A DNA stretch of 64,000 bases from Spongilla lacustris (taxonomy: Eukaryota; Porifera; Demospongiae; Spongillida; Spongillidae): assembly GCA_949361645.1 (NCBI GenBank), contig OX442420.1, positions 528,064-592,063 on the forward strand, written 5' to 3'. Position numbers and translations under genes: made by a program. Under the pieces are notes generated by a model. That model saw only the letters and a list, made by a program, of their open reading frames with translations. It was not told the origin of the DNA and ran no database searches. Within the stretch, counting starts at the first letter, position 1; every line of letters begins with the position of its first letter. Below, piece after piece: positions 10,628 through 21,486 of the stretch.

Positions 10628-11120
10628 ATTGATAAACATCATAGGTGCATAAAGATTTATCGCTGAAGCTGATATAAGATCCCTGCTCCAGGAAACTTCG
10701 GAACGACCTAAGAAAGCTTTAAGGGAGGTGAATAAAGCTCGATAACACTGTTTAGGCGTTTTTTTTTAGGCCTCCACTCGCTTTTTCTTGATGAACAAGA
10801 CTGTTGTAATGTTGAGAGCCTTTCGTTTTTCTTGGCATGTTGCCAAGACGAAACATCTTTCCAGCCATCTAACCACTTCACGACGCACAAAGCTTATAGT
10901 CAAACATGAAAATAGGAGCGTTAATGCTACACATCGTTCCTGTCAGAAGCTAAAACCCCCACAAAACTGCCTCATAATCATGCTAAAACCGCGACCTACG
11001 GGCTACGGGCTACGGTCAACTACTACGGGTCAAGCGTTTTTATTTTAAGCTTCAAAACAGGCCTACAACACGCGTAGCATGAAACAGCACTACAAGCAAC
11101 TTTTTTTTTTTGCTTCTTAC

Positions 11121-11981
11121 CATAGATATTAGACTGGAAGGGATTGGAAACCAGACCAATTAACAAGTACAGTCCTGGCAGTTCAAGTCCCCAGGCCTTT
11201 ACGGATAAAATGGCGGGTACCACTTTTGCACAGGAGCGAGCGGAAAAGAACGTATCCGTGGATTGTGGTAAAGGGAACACTTTTCATAAAGTTCATGGTT
11301 TTTTAGGTTGTTTTATTTCACATTCAGATGATTTTCAGGGTGCAATCGACCACATTATTGACGATGACCTGTTCATTGTGTTCAAGCTTCATTTACCAAA
11401 AATTGCGCGCGAATTAAAGGCTTGGCTTTTAGATTTTTTTTTGGTCGTAGAAAAGACACAGATGGCAAACTAACTATCCGTTGGCACATATTTTTCATCT
11501 GGCTATCTGGTGGTCAAGTTCTCAGAATTTTTACGACAAAGCTACGGTCGCTATACCGGTGAGTTTCACACCTAGTCGAAAGTTTTTTTTTTAAATTGAG
11601 TACGACGCATTCATGTCACAAAAACTATACTGTGGTATGTAAAACACAGTGCTCCATCTGCCTATCGTAACGCCGTACCTTTACGTCGCTTTGTTCGGGC
11701 GTAGTACCGGTGAGTTTTATTCTAGACATGGAGCGCTTTAAGTCGAATATCTTCTCTTAGGAATGGAGTATTAAAAAAATACTTCTTCTTTGTGATCCAC
11801 AGTTCGTGCACTACCTTTTACTACTCTTCTTATTTGCCTCTTGCGTACTTGACCAAAAACTTTTGAGGGGCGAGGTGCCAGACTAACCAATTAGCAACTG
11901 CCAGGAGTGTCCCCGCTACGTTGCATTGAAATGTATGGCGCACGTGCGCGGTTTCCAATCCCTTCCAGTCTAATATCTATG
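11121..11981. mobile_element. hAT-like non-autonomous element, 861 bp, 8-bp target duplication
   Basis: The terminal inverted repeat begins CATAGATATTAGACTGGAAG and extends over about 32 bp at both ends. The flanks are the identical 8-mer CTTCTTAC (11113-11120 and 11982-11989), the duplication size of hAT transposons. Its terminal CATAGATA is shared with the enclosing 6.8-kb element. An open frame at 11144-11473 has no recognised similarity and is probably fortuitous. Confidence 0.8.
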
Positions 11982-12151
11982 CTTCTTACCAACTTCGCCA
12001 TAACCATAGATATACATGTAACACATGATGATGTGTGTTATATCTATGACATAACTTACATGTGGTAGCGAAAAGGTTACGAGTTGGACACAAAGAACTA
12101 GACAGTAACCTGAATAGGACTTTCGATGATCAAAACTAACAGGCACCAACG

Positions 12152-12256
12152 TGTAACATTGCTAGTCGTTAGTTAATGCGTGAGGATGTGATGTAATGTG
12201 TATGAATATTAATAAGAGAAGAACGTGGCACCAGGGCGGTCGGATACGACGCTACA
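12152..12256 (+). repeat. 5' LTR of gypsy element
   Basis: TG...CA ends. It matches 16905-17009 over 105 bp with about three substitutions, clustered near its start. Confidence 0.9.
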
Positions 12257-12257
12257 G

Positions 12258-12274
12258 TGGAGGTCCCACCGAGA
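12258..12274 (+). promoter_or_regulatory. Primer binding site, probable tRNA-Gln
   Basis: TGGAGGTCCCACCGAGA begins one base after the 5' LTR. Its reverse complement ends in CCA and reads like the 3' acceptor/T-arm end of eukaryotic tRNA-Gln (established tRNA sequence pattern, from memory). It would prime minus-strand cDNA synthesis. Confidence 0.65.
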
Positions 12275-12326
12275 CCCATTGGAATCCATCATAGTTTAGG
12301 GTATTTAGGCAGCCTAACTAAGCTAT

Positions 12327-13454
12327 TTGATACGTTTTTGTTGTCGCCATTTTCGGGATGGCAAGCGAAAGAGCCGACACTCAGGAGCCACGTGCTCGAC
12401 AATCGACTTTCCCGTTGAACTCCAAGCGCCTCACAGTAGCATACCTTACGCAGTTAGCAGCGGGTTGCAGCTACCGACGAAGGCGTCTGCCACTGACCTG
12501 CTTCAGATAATTGAAGGGAAACTTCAACTGGCAGGTCACCTCAAAGGGAAAGCGTTGCAGGAATGGATGTTAGTTGACCAGAAGGAGAAGAGTAGCTATG
12601 TTAGTGCCACTGCAGCACTCAGAACTCGCCTAGACACTGGAGGAAAAATCTTGGCAGCACAAGACTTCCGCCATTTCTCTCAAGGAGACAAAGAGACAGT
12701 TGCTGAGCTTGTGCTACGTCTGGAGCGTACTTTTAGAATAGCCTATGGAAGGGACAACATGTCTAGTGAAACCAGGGACGCACTTCTTTACAGTCAGCTA
12801 CAGGAAGGGCTCAAGAAGGAGATCATGAAGTTGCCGGCTGTGTCAGGGGAAGCCAACTACAAGGAGCTATGTATAGCGACAAAGAATGAAGAACGAAGAA
12901 TGGCAAGCTTGAAGAAGAGGGAGCAGTACCACAAACCAGGAAGCAATCCACGGTCTGATAGACAAGGTTGTGAACCTGGACAGGCTACTACACAGACGTC
13001 CAGTGGCTCTCAGCTGAAACAGTGCTTTAACTGCAAGAAGTTTGGTCATATTTCGACTGAGTGTAGAGCTAACAAGCAACACAACTCCAAGGCTAAGCAG
13101 GCATCAGGCTCACATGCTGGAGAATCTTCAGGAGTAAAGCAGGTGCAAGTATCTGATCACGGAAGCAAGTCTCATTGCGTTAAAGTGACCATTGGTGGTG
13201 TCCCCATGTATGGCATCATCGACAGTGGCGCAGACATCACTTTTCACTTAGATGGACGATTAGACTTGGATTTGACATTCAATGACAAAACCATGACTAC
13301 ACCTGTATACATCAAGTTTGATGCTCACGACCAGCTGCTGCTCTCAGAAGGAGTCTGTAGGCAGTTGGGTATCATCACCTACCACCCTTCAGCCGAACCA
13401 TGGCGAGGAGGGAGAAAGTCAGCAGAGCACCCACCGACAAAGCCGACCGAGTAA
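12327..13454 (+). CDS. gypsy Gag-protease fragment (375 aa)
   Basis: The central part is Gag-like and helical. The zinc knuckle CFNCKKFGHISTEC lies near residue 232, and the aspartic protease motif YGIIDSGADITF near residue 295. The frame closes at 13454, about 85 bases before the RT-containing frame starts, and the protease C-terminal DGLG-type motif is not seen in this frame, so a frameshift or small deletion lies in between. The start codon shown is simply the first Met after the primer site, and the real start is uncertain. Confidence 0.7.
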   Translation: MIRFCCRHFRDGKRKSRHSGATCSTIDFPVELQAPHSSIPYAVSSGLQLPTKASATDLLQIIEGKLQLAGHLKGKALQEWMLVDQKEKSSYVSATAALRTRLDTGGKILAAQDFRHFSQGDKETVAELVLRLERTFRIAYGRDNMSSETRDALLYSQLQEGLKKEIMKLPAVSGEANYKELCIATKNEERRMASLKKREQYHKPGSNPRSDRQGCEPGQATTQTSSGSQLKQCFNCKKFGHISTECRANKQHNSKAKQASGSHAGESSGVKQVQVSDHGSKSHCVKVTIGGVPMYGIIDSGADITFHLDGRLDLDLTFNDKTMTTPVYIKFDAHDQLLLSEGVCRQLGIITYHPSAEPWRGGRKSAEHPPTKPTE

Positions 13455-13538
13455 AAAGTCAATGTTCCCAGAATAACCGTCAGGTTAATCTCCTCACTAC
13501 GTATACCGCCCCAAAAAGGCGTTGTCGTTCCTGTTCAT

Positions 13539-16500
13539 GTGGATAAGGTGACAAGGGACTCCTCTTCAGTACCTTTGACCTTTGAAGCTGATCACACCTT
13601 GTATGACAGCAGTAAGATACATGTCCAAGACTCTATCATTTGCTCAGATGACGATGGGATTGCTTATCTCCTGGTAGAGAACACAGGTGGCTATACAGCA
13701 GTCCTGGATGAAGGTGTTGGGATTGGAACGGTGTCACCCGCAGAACTATGTGAGGTGAAGAATGAGCGACAGAGAGCAAAGGCTTACGTGAACACTATAT
13801 GGACCAGTGAAGAGAGAGAAGACAGGAAGAAGAAACTGATGAAATTGATCAAATTGGAGGCATCAGATGTCTGCGAGAACAAGGCAGAGTTGTTGAACAC
13901 AATTTCCAGATATCATGAGGCTTTCAGCCTTACAGAAGATGAGAGAGGGGAAACTGATCTAGTGCAGTTGGAGATCAACACTGGGCAGGCTGAACCCAAG
14001 AGGACACCTCTGCACAGAATGCCTTTTGCAGTTCGAGAGGAAGTTGCTCGTCAGGTCAAGAAGCTCCTGGACACAAGAGTCATCACTCTATCCGAGAGCC
14101 CATGGTCTAGTCCAGTGATTTTGGTGAGGAAAAAGGACGGATCTCACCGCTTCTGTGTGGATTACAGAAACTTGAATGCGGTTACTAAGGCAGACACTTT
14201 CCCGCTTCCAAGAGTGGATGACTTGATCAGCTCCATGACTGCAAGTGCTTCTCAACATTAGACCTAGCCGCAGGGTTCTGGCAGATAAGGGTTCATCGGA
14301 AGTCTATGGAAAAGACTGCATTCGCAACTCCCCAAGGGTTGTTTGAATTCATCAGGGTCATGCCTTTTGGATTGACCAATGCTCCTTCAGTTTTCCAGAG
14401 GTTGATGCAAAAAGTCTTGATGGGTCTGAACCCAGAAAGTGGACCTGACTTTGTGTCTGTTTACATTGATGACATCTTGGTCGTCTCGTCAAGCTTGGAA
14501 GAACACATACACCACCTCCAGCTTGTCCTGGAACGAATCATCACTGCTAACCTCAAGCTTAAGCCCTCAAAGTGTCGCTTTGTCAGGGAAGAAGTTGAAT
14601 ATTTGGGCCATGTTATCACACGCTCGGTGTTTGTCAGTACCTGGGCATGTGTGCTTACTACAGGAGATTCATTCCCTGTTTCTCTGGTATAGCCAGGCCA
14701 CTTCATAACCTCACACAGAAGGGAGCTGACTTTGTCTGGACCGAGGAGTGTGAAACTGCCATTCGGGAACTTAAGGAAAGACTTACTGCAGCCCCTGTTC
14801 TGGCCTACCCATGCTTCCAGAAACCTTTCATCTTGGAGACAGACGCCAGTGGATGTGGTCTAGGAGCAGTACTCTCCCAGTGCCGGGATGATGGTTTGGT
14901 CCATCTGATTGCATATGCAAGCAGGAGCCTATGCAAGGCGGAGAGCAACTATGGCATCACATAGTTGGAGACTTTGGCTGTTGTCTGGGCACTGACACAT
15001 TTCCGAACTTACATATATGGGAATGAAGTCACGGTCTACACTGACCACTCAGCTGTCAAGGCAGTTTTGGAAACACCCAACCCATCAGGAAAACATGCAT
15101 GTTGGTCGAGCAAAGTGTATGAGAGTGGTGCGAAACATGTTCACATCATCTACAAGTCAGGTAAAAGCAACTCCAACGCCGATGCGCTTTCACGCAGTCC
15201 AGTGGGAACACCTGGTGGTGAGGCTGACGAAGAGGTCCAAGTTACAGTGGTTCAAGGTACGAGCATGTCCCATATACTGGAGTCAAGCCCCACTGTTGGT
15301 GAGCAGAGTGACCTCAAGGATGAGCAGCGGAAGGACCCAAGCATTCAGGAAATCATTGCATTCTTGCAACAGAATGTGCTCCCAGCCGATGAGAAGAAGG
15401 CTCGCAAGATGGCATTGCAAGGCCCATTGTTCTGCATAGTGGATGACATTCTGTACTTCATGGATCAGAAGAAGGATGGAGGACGAAGAGTAGTACTCCC
15501 AAAGCAGTTGCAGAGGAAGGTGATGGAGGAATGCCATGGAGGTAAATTTGGTGGTCACTTCAGTGGTGCAAGGCTGTACAACCAACTCTCCAGGCATTGG
15601 TGGTGGGAGAACATGCACACAGACATTGTCACATTTTGCAAGTCCTGTCCGGAATGTGCTACTGCCACAGGTGGTTGTCGACCTAGCAAGCCCCATTTGT
15701 CACTGATCCCAGTACAAAGACCATTTCAGATCATCGGGTTAGACCTAATGGAACTTCCAGTAACCAGTCAAGGGAATAGATATGTGGTCGTCTTCCAAGA
15801 CTTCCTAACTAAATGGCCTATGGTATATCCTGTTCCCGACCAGAAGACCGAGAGGATAGTGAAGCTGCTGACTGAAGAGATAGTGCCATTCTTTGGAGTT
15901 CCTGAAGCATTGCTGACAGACCGTGGTACTAATTTGCTGTCACACTTGATGCTAGATGTCTGCAAACTACTAGGCATCAAGAAACGTAACACCACTGCTT
16001 ACCATCCTCAATGCGATGGTATGGTTGAAAGGTTCAACCGGACACTAAAGACCATGCTGCGGAAGCAGGCTGCGGTGTTTGGCAACCAGTGGGACAGGTA
16101 TCTATCTGGCGTGCTATGGGCATACCGTAACACAGCACATGACTCCACCCAGGAAAAACCTTCCTTCTTGTTATTTGGAGTGGATTGCAGAACTCCTACT
16201 GAGGCAGCAATACTTCCCCCTAGAGAGGTGCAAACCACGAATGTGGAAGATTATCGGGAGTAACTGGTCTTGTGTCTCTCAACTGCACGGAAACACGCTT
16301 GTGATGCATTGAAGAAAGCTCAGCAGAGGTACAAGCAGCAGTATGACAAGCACTGTCACCCTGCCCAGTACAAGGTTGGAGACTGGATAATGGTCAGGTT
16401 TCCACAGGATGAAAGTGGGAAGAGTCGTAAGTTGTCACGACCATGGCATGGACCATACAGGGTTCAGAGTTGTGATAGCCCAGATGTAGTCGCTTCCAAA

Positions 16501-16860
16501 GTGTACTTTCCGGAGGAAGGAACTATCCAGGTGCACCAGACAAGGACCACTCCTTGTTATCCAGGTTTCCCCAACGGGTTCTACTGGTATGGCAAGAAAC
16601 AGACCAGCCAAGGGCACTACCCTCAGTGGATTGACAGCATCGTGCCTGCCAAACATGCATCCTCTGGAGCAGCAGATGGAGAGGACACATCGGAACCTAC
16701 CACAGCGGATGACGACACAGCTGACCAAGAACCGGACGACATAGCAGACCAGGAACTGACTAGGGATCAGCATACCCTACACCCAGTCCGCAACAGGCAG
16801 ACTGACTCTACACGGAACTCATTACGCAAACAAATTCGGACACCCAAGCGCTACCTCTAG
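13539..16860 (+). pseudogene. gypsy Pol, multiply disrupted
   Basis: RT begins at about 13980 (RKKDGSHRFCVDYRNLN). A frameshift breaks the frame near 14240-14262 at the STLDLAAGFW motif. RT continues at 14306 with VYIDDILVVSS (YIDD intact). Near 14625-14650 a frame change with loss of some tens of bases removes the RT thumb. RNase H (LETDASGCGLGAVLSQ) is stopped by TAG at 14962-14964 and resumes. The integrase has its zinc-binding part (H near 15540, CKSCPEC), Asp in GLDLMELP, Asp in TDRGTN and Glu in GMVERFNRTL. Another stop lies at 16261-16263, followed by the C-terminal chromodomain-like/GPY-F-like tail (SRPWHGPYRV) to 16860. With at least four lesions it cannot move by itself. Confidence 0.85.
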
Positions 16861-16890
16861 GAAGATCAAGTTCGGGGTCGAACTTTATCC

Positions 16891-16904
16891 AGGGAGGGGC
16901 CAGA
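16891..16904 (+). promoter_or_regulatory. Polypurine tract of gypsy element
   Basis: AGGGAGGGGCCAGA lies directly before the 3' LTR, the expected place for plus-strand priming. Confidence 0.6.
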
Positions 16905-17009
16905 TGTAACATTGCTAGTAGTTATTTAATGCATGAGGATGTGATGTAATGTGTATGAATATTAATAAGAGAAGAACGTGGCACCAGGGCGGTCGGATAC
17001 GACGCTACA
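16905..17009 (+). repeat. 3' LTR of gypsy element
   Basis: Second copy of the 105-bp LTR, TGTAAC...CTACA, followed by the AACG target duplication. Confidence 0.9.
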
Positions 17010-17128
17010 AACGGAAACCTCCAGAAAGATGAGAAACCAGAGTTCAAGACAAGGGCGTAACCTTGTCAAGCATATAGCGTGACGTCAGTAATATGCAATA
17101 TGCCAATCCAGTAATTCCATTATCTATG

Positions 17129-17830
17129 GTCTCACAAGCTAACAGTCAGGTGACTATCATCATCCTCATCTGACAATGCTTCCACATTAAAGTCTGGTGG
17201 TGGTTGAAGTGTGGGCACAGTGTCCAGCAAGGAGTGCTGAGGGGAGACTAAAACAGGTGAAGGCAAGTCTTCGGGTGTTACTTTGAGGTCACAGGGTTGG
17301 TCCGTCTCATTCCCAAGAACCAAATCATCATCAGGTGGCCGTGATGTCAGCGCACCACTGTTTGAAGTGGGCTGTAGAGGCACCACATCTGGAGCTCCAG
17401 TAGAGCTTGTCGGGAGTGCATCAGTACCGTTTGTCGGAAGTGCATCAGTACTGCTTGTCGGAAGTGCATCATATCAGTACTGTTTGTCGGAAGTGCATCA
17501 GTACTGCTTGTCGGAAGTGTAACAGCACAGTTTTTTGGACGCTCTATCACAACCACTTCAACATGGGGCAAGGTGGGGGGGACGTAGTAGGTACATGTAG
17601 CTGGGGGTAACCCCTTCACAGACGCATTCCAACTTAGTGCAGAGCACACAAGGACAGGGGCCACAGTCTTGGCCCTCAGGGTCACCATGTTAGAAGGGAC
17701 GCACTTGGACGCATTCTCCTTGACTATACAGGCCTTGCATGGGAAGATGTTTGGGAAGTAGGCAGCTATGTTGCACAGGTGCAGCGAGGTGTGGTTGGCA
17801 TTGGAGCTGAACACCGCCGTGCAAGACAGG
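17129..17830 (-). pseudogene. Inverted copy of the 3' end of the CABIT pseudogene
   Basis: The minus strand encodes the same C-terminal region as 19600-20282 on the plus strand: a segment with SSNANHTSLHLCNIAAYF, a degenerate LPTNSTDA repeat, then an acidic end (SDEDDDSHLTVSL) before the stop near 17135. At least one frameshift lies in the repeat part near 17420-17470. It is the proximal part of the left arm of the inverted duplication. It carries no CABIT N-terminal half. Confidence 0.65.
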
Positions 17831-17889
17831 GGGAGGAGCTTCTCTGACCCTAACCTTTAGGAAAGAGAAGTCTGTCGACTTCCCTCCCA

Positions 17890-20282
17890 CTTTGGATGGC
17901 CCCGCCTCTCCCACTCTGGACGGCCCCACCCCTTGCAGCATTTCAAGCACAGTGCTCGCATCTCGGCTCCCACTCACAGTCGTGGTGCACTCGGGCGAGT
18001 ACCGCAGCACGTGGTGGTCAGTGTGGGGGACAGGCTACAGGCTACAGCACCTGCAGAACGTGCGCGTGGTGAAGCTGCAAGGAGTCCTCACCAAGCACAG
18101 CTTCACCGTCCCTCTCAGCTCAACCACCTACCTCTCCCACCTCTACACGGCCAACAGCGAAACGTCGAGACCATCCATGGCTCTGTCTTCAAGAAGGTGT
18201 CCAACCTCATGGTGGCCAAGCCCCTCCCCAAAGTGGTGTGCGCCACGAAGGCATGGTCCAATAGCAGCGTCTCCATCCGGAACCCGGAGATCCTCATTCC
18301 CATAGAGCAGGTCCAGAACGGGTCCGTGGACGGCATGGTGATGTTCAGCCTGCTGGACAGTGAGAAGAAGTTCCTCCCCGAGAGCTGAGTGGGGAACATT
18401 GACACCTCCCCTAAGATGGTGTCCGCACTCCTCCAGGACCTCATAGCCCACGTCCCGCGAGTGTTCTCCTCCACGGCCTACATAGACGACCCCACACAAG
18501 TACGTGATGATTATGGGAATGGACCTGGAGACCACTATCAAGTGCACTGCCGTGGACAGGCAGAACGGCATGCCCCACGACATAGACCTGCCCGTCTCCA
18601 CACACAACTTCAAGCTATGCGTTACAGAGTGGGGGAGTGGCGATGCAGATGGCCACACCCCTATAGGTACCTCCTCCTCCCCAGTCCCTTTGGATGGCCC
18701 TCGTGTCCCTTCTGACGACCCATCTGATGCACATCCTCCTGCCCCGCCCACTGACCCCTCAGGACTCCCTTCTTCAACACATTCTGGCAGTTCCACCACC
18801 TCTGCACGAGAGAACACCACACCCCCACAGCAGTACAAGCAGACCACACCCCTCTTGGTACCACCCCAGCTACCCTCTCCTGGCAGCTCCTTAGGGAGTA
18901 CATGTACCTCCACCACTCCCTCTACGGGGGTACCTGCCATTCCCCCTAGGGAGCCGCTTGCCTTGCCATGCAGCCCCCCAAAGGGAGCAAGTGATCCCTT
19001 CCAGGGGGGACATGTCTGCTCCAAACGGGGACACTCCTTCTCCCAGAGCAGACGATAGCAATTAAGTCTGACGTGGAAGGTGGTGGTGAGGACCAGCGCA
19101 CATTGCAGCTGGTGCCAGGGGACTTCATGACCACTTCCCCCAACATATCCCTCCTGGATCTGGTGAGACAGTATCAGACGTCCCTCCCAGTACATGTGAA
19201 GGTCCAGGGGGGCCAGGGCAAGTCCACCCAAACTGCAGAGACAGAGTACTTGACCATACGCCATGTTCGGTACCTGGAGGTGGTGATTGCAGTCACCTCA
19301 GCTCAGATGGCAGCAGCCTGGACGTTCCCCTTGTTACCAACTTGAAGTTCTCCGTACTGTACGATCCAACCCAGGACCTTAAGGAAGCCATCAAGGGTTT
19401 CCTCTTCAAGGGAGTCCCCACCCTCGTCAGCAGATCCCCCAGACCCCCCGTGGTGTGGGTGAAGGAGGGTTGGAGCAGTGAGGCGGTCAGCGTTGAGAAG
19501 GACGAGATTCTCCTTCCTAGGAAGTTCAGGCCTGACCCTGAAGGGCTGGCGGTTTACAGTCTGGGGACCAGGTCAGAGAAGCTCCTCCCCCTGTCTTGCA
19601 CGGCGGTGTTCAGCTCCAATGCCAACCACACACCGCTGCACCTGTGCGACATAGCTGCCTACCTCCCAAACGTCTTCCCATGCAAGGCCTGCATAGTCAA
19701 GGAGAATGCGTCCAAGTGCGTCCCTTCTAATGTGGTGACCCTGAGGGCCAAGACTGTGGCCCCTGTCCTCGTGTGCTCTGCACTAAGTTGGAATGCGTCT
19801 GTGGAGGGGTTACCTCTAGCTATCTACTACGTCCCCCCCACCTTGCCCCATGTTGAAGTGGTTGTGATAGAGCGTCCAAAAAACTGTGCTGTTACACTTC
19901 CGACAAACGGTACTGATGCACTTCCGACAAACGGTACTGATACACTTCCAACAAACGATACTGATACACTTCCGACAAACGGTACTGATGCACTTCCGAC
20001 AAGCTGTGCTGGAGCTCCAGATGTGGTGCCTCTACAGCCTGCTTCAAGCAGTGGTGCGCTGACATCACGGCCACCTGATGATGCTTTGAATTGGTTCTTG
20101 GGAATGAGACAGACCAACCCTGTGACCTCAAAGTAACACCCGAAGACTTGCCTTCACCTGTTTTAGTCTCCCCTCAGCACTCCTTGTTGGACACTGTACC
20201 CACACTTCAACCACCACCAGACTTTAATGTGGAAGCATCGTCAGATGAGGAGGATGACAGTCACCTGACTATTAGCTTGTGA
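17890..20282 (+). pseudogene. CABIT-domain (THEMIS/GAREM-like) protein, broken
   Basis: Plus-strand segments in changing frames read like successive CABIT domain parts. First, VVHSGEYRSTWWSV and TGYRLQHLQNVRVVKLQG resemble the start of a CABIT module. Next comes a segment with KPLPKVVCATKAW, then a Pro/Ser-rich linker (about 18640-19050), then TTSPNISLLDLVRQYQTSLP with IRHVRYLEVV. Last is a segment with KFSVLYDPTQDLKEAIKGF and LLPLSCTAVFSS. CABIT proteins act as adaptors in receptor-tyrosine-kinase or lymphocyte signalling in vertebrates. Lesions: in-frame TGA at about 18386, frame changes near 18495, 19050, 19305 and 20090. The C-terminus has an LPTNGTDA repeat and an acidic tail ending at 20282. 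The family assignment rests on motif layout only. Unannotated introns could explain some, but not all, breaks. Confidence 0.5.
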
Positions 20283-20770
20283 GACTGACTGGTCACCTGA
20301 CTGTTAGCTTGTGAGATTTACTAGTGGCCGTTAGCCATCAAAACAGGGTGATTGGACCTTTCATTGTTTGTCTCATGTACATATGCATGGGTAGTAATAT
20401 ATCACACTTTTTTTAATGCCCCCCCCCCCTCCCCCCCCCTTCCCAGCATTATTCACAGGTGTTTGTGATTTTAACAAATTTTATTGCAGCATACATATTA
20501 ATTTTACCAGCCGGCCACTTTCCTTAGTATTGTGTGCATGTGTGTGTGTGTGGGGGGGGGGGGCAGAAGGGTCATTCCCTCCTGGGGTCACGGAATTGTA
20601 TGTACTAATGCAGCATACAGCTTAGCTCAAGATGAATATAGTCTAAGAGTTTTTATTTGCTGGCTATGGAGCACAGGACTCAGTCATCACCAATGCATGC
20701 AAAAGCTTTTGACCAATGTCAACTGTGTGCCAAAACCACACAGTTAAGTCACAATATAAGTGAACCCACT
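19590..20770 (+). repeat. Right arm of the large inverted duplication
   Basis: Reverse-complement match to 17129-17830 plus 9770-10340. It has no insertion at the point where the left arm holds the 6.8-kb hAT-like element (empty site at about 20274-20298). It includes a poly-C tract at about 20420-20450 and a TG/G-rich tract at about 20540-20565. Confidence 0.75.
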
Positions 20771-20778
20771 TCCAGACA

Positions 20779-21015
20779 TCATATAAGCCCATGCTATTAC
20801 CCAATAATACATCATAAGCCCATGCTATTACCTGATAATACATCATAAGCCCATGCTATTACCTGATAATACATCATAAGCCCATGCTATTACCTGATAA
20901 TACATCATAAGCCCATGCTATTACCTGATAATACATCTTAAGCCCATGCTATTACCTGATAATACATCATAAGCCCATGCTATTACCTGATAATACATCA
21001 TAAGCCCATGCTATT
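20779..21015. repeat. 31-bp minisatellite, about 7.5 copies
   Basis: The unit reads CATAAGCCCATGCTATTACC plus TGATAATACAT and is nearly perfect in tandem. Confidence 0.9.
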
Positions 21016-21486
21016 GCATAATGAGTCATATTTCTCATTACAGCATAAGCACATAGTATTATCCACACTATGCCATGCTATTAAATAATTACCCACACTA
21101 TTACATACTATTACATCATATGATGCCCATGACATAACAAGCCCCATTCCTTTGATTGAACAGATTGAAGTGGGTGTGGCTACAAGAGTTGAAAAGTATG
21201 TGCTATGCCCATGGACTATATGTGCCCATGGAGGGTATGTGCCAATAGAGGGTATGTGCCCATGGAGGATATGTGACCTGTAGTACTGTGGTGCCTAGTG
21301 AACAAGCTTCAATAATAATAACGAGGGAGGCTGTGTTCCTCTAACTGATTAACAACCAACTTTCCGTCTGGCTGTTGGTGTTTCAATTAGCTGGACCAAA
21401 TTATCCAAATTCGTATGCATGGCCACGTGTAGCTCGCTCGTGCAAATGACGTCATTTGAAATACAACGTGATCGTGAAGCAGATGC
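21016..21486. other. Upstream flank of the first viperin copy
   Basis: No coding signal. Short repeats of GGTATGTGCC-(C/A)AT-GGAG occur around 21215-21270. No confident TATA or immune response element was found. Confidence 0.4.

Larger units (their letters stand above)
12152..17009 (+). mobile_element. Ty3/gypsy retrotransposon with 105-bp LTRs
   Basis: Two nearly identical 105-bp direct repeats, TGTAAC...CTACA, bound the element and are flanked by AACG (12148-12151 and 17010-17013). Internal order is gag zinc knuckle, protease, RT, RNase H, integrase. The LTRs differ at about three positions, so insertion is fairly recent although pol is already broken several times. The LTRs are unusually short for the family. 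Confidence 0.9.
10341..17128. mobile_element. hAT-like DNA element, 6.8 kb, carrying nested insertions
   Basis: The ends are CATAGATAAT-(2 variable)-AATTACTGGATTGG and its inverse, matching at about 25 of 26 positions. The flanks GTCTCAC (10334-10340 and 17129-17135) form a 7-bp (or imperfect 8-bp) target duplication. The homologous site in the other arm of the inverted duplication (about 20274-20298) is continuous without the element, which confirms the boundaries. Without the nested gypsy and the smaller hAT-like element only about 1 kb remains, and no transposase is visible, so it is non-autonomous. Confidence 0.75.

Noticed and set aside
11144..11473. 109-codon open frame inside the 861-bp hAT-like element
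   Set aside because: No recognisable domain, no splice signals linking it to other coding sequence, and it lies within a non-autonomous element.
18143..19264. Minus-strand open frame of 373 codons
   Set aside because: Opposite-strand shadow of the CABIT-like pseudogene. Gly/Val-rich with no domain, while the plus strand carries the recognisable motifs.
20779..21015. Regular 31-bp repeats considered as a CRISPR array
   Set aside because: The units are contiguous without unique spacers, and the genome is eukaryotic. It is a minisatellite.
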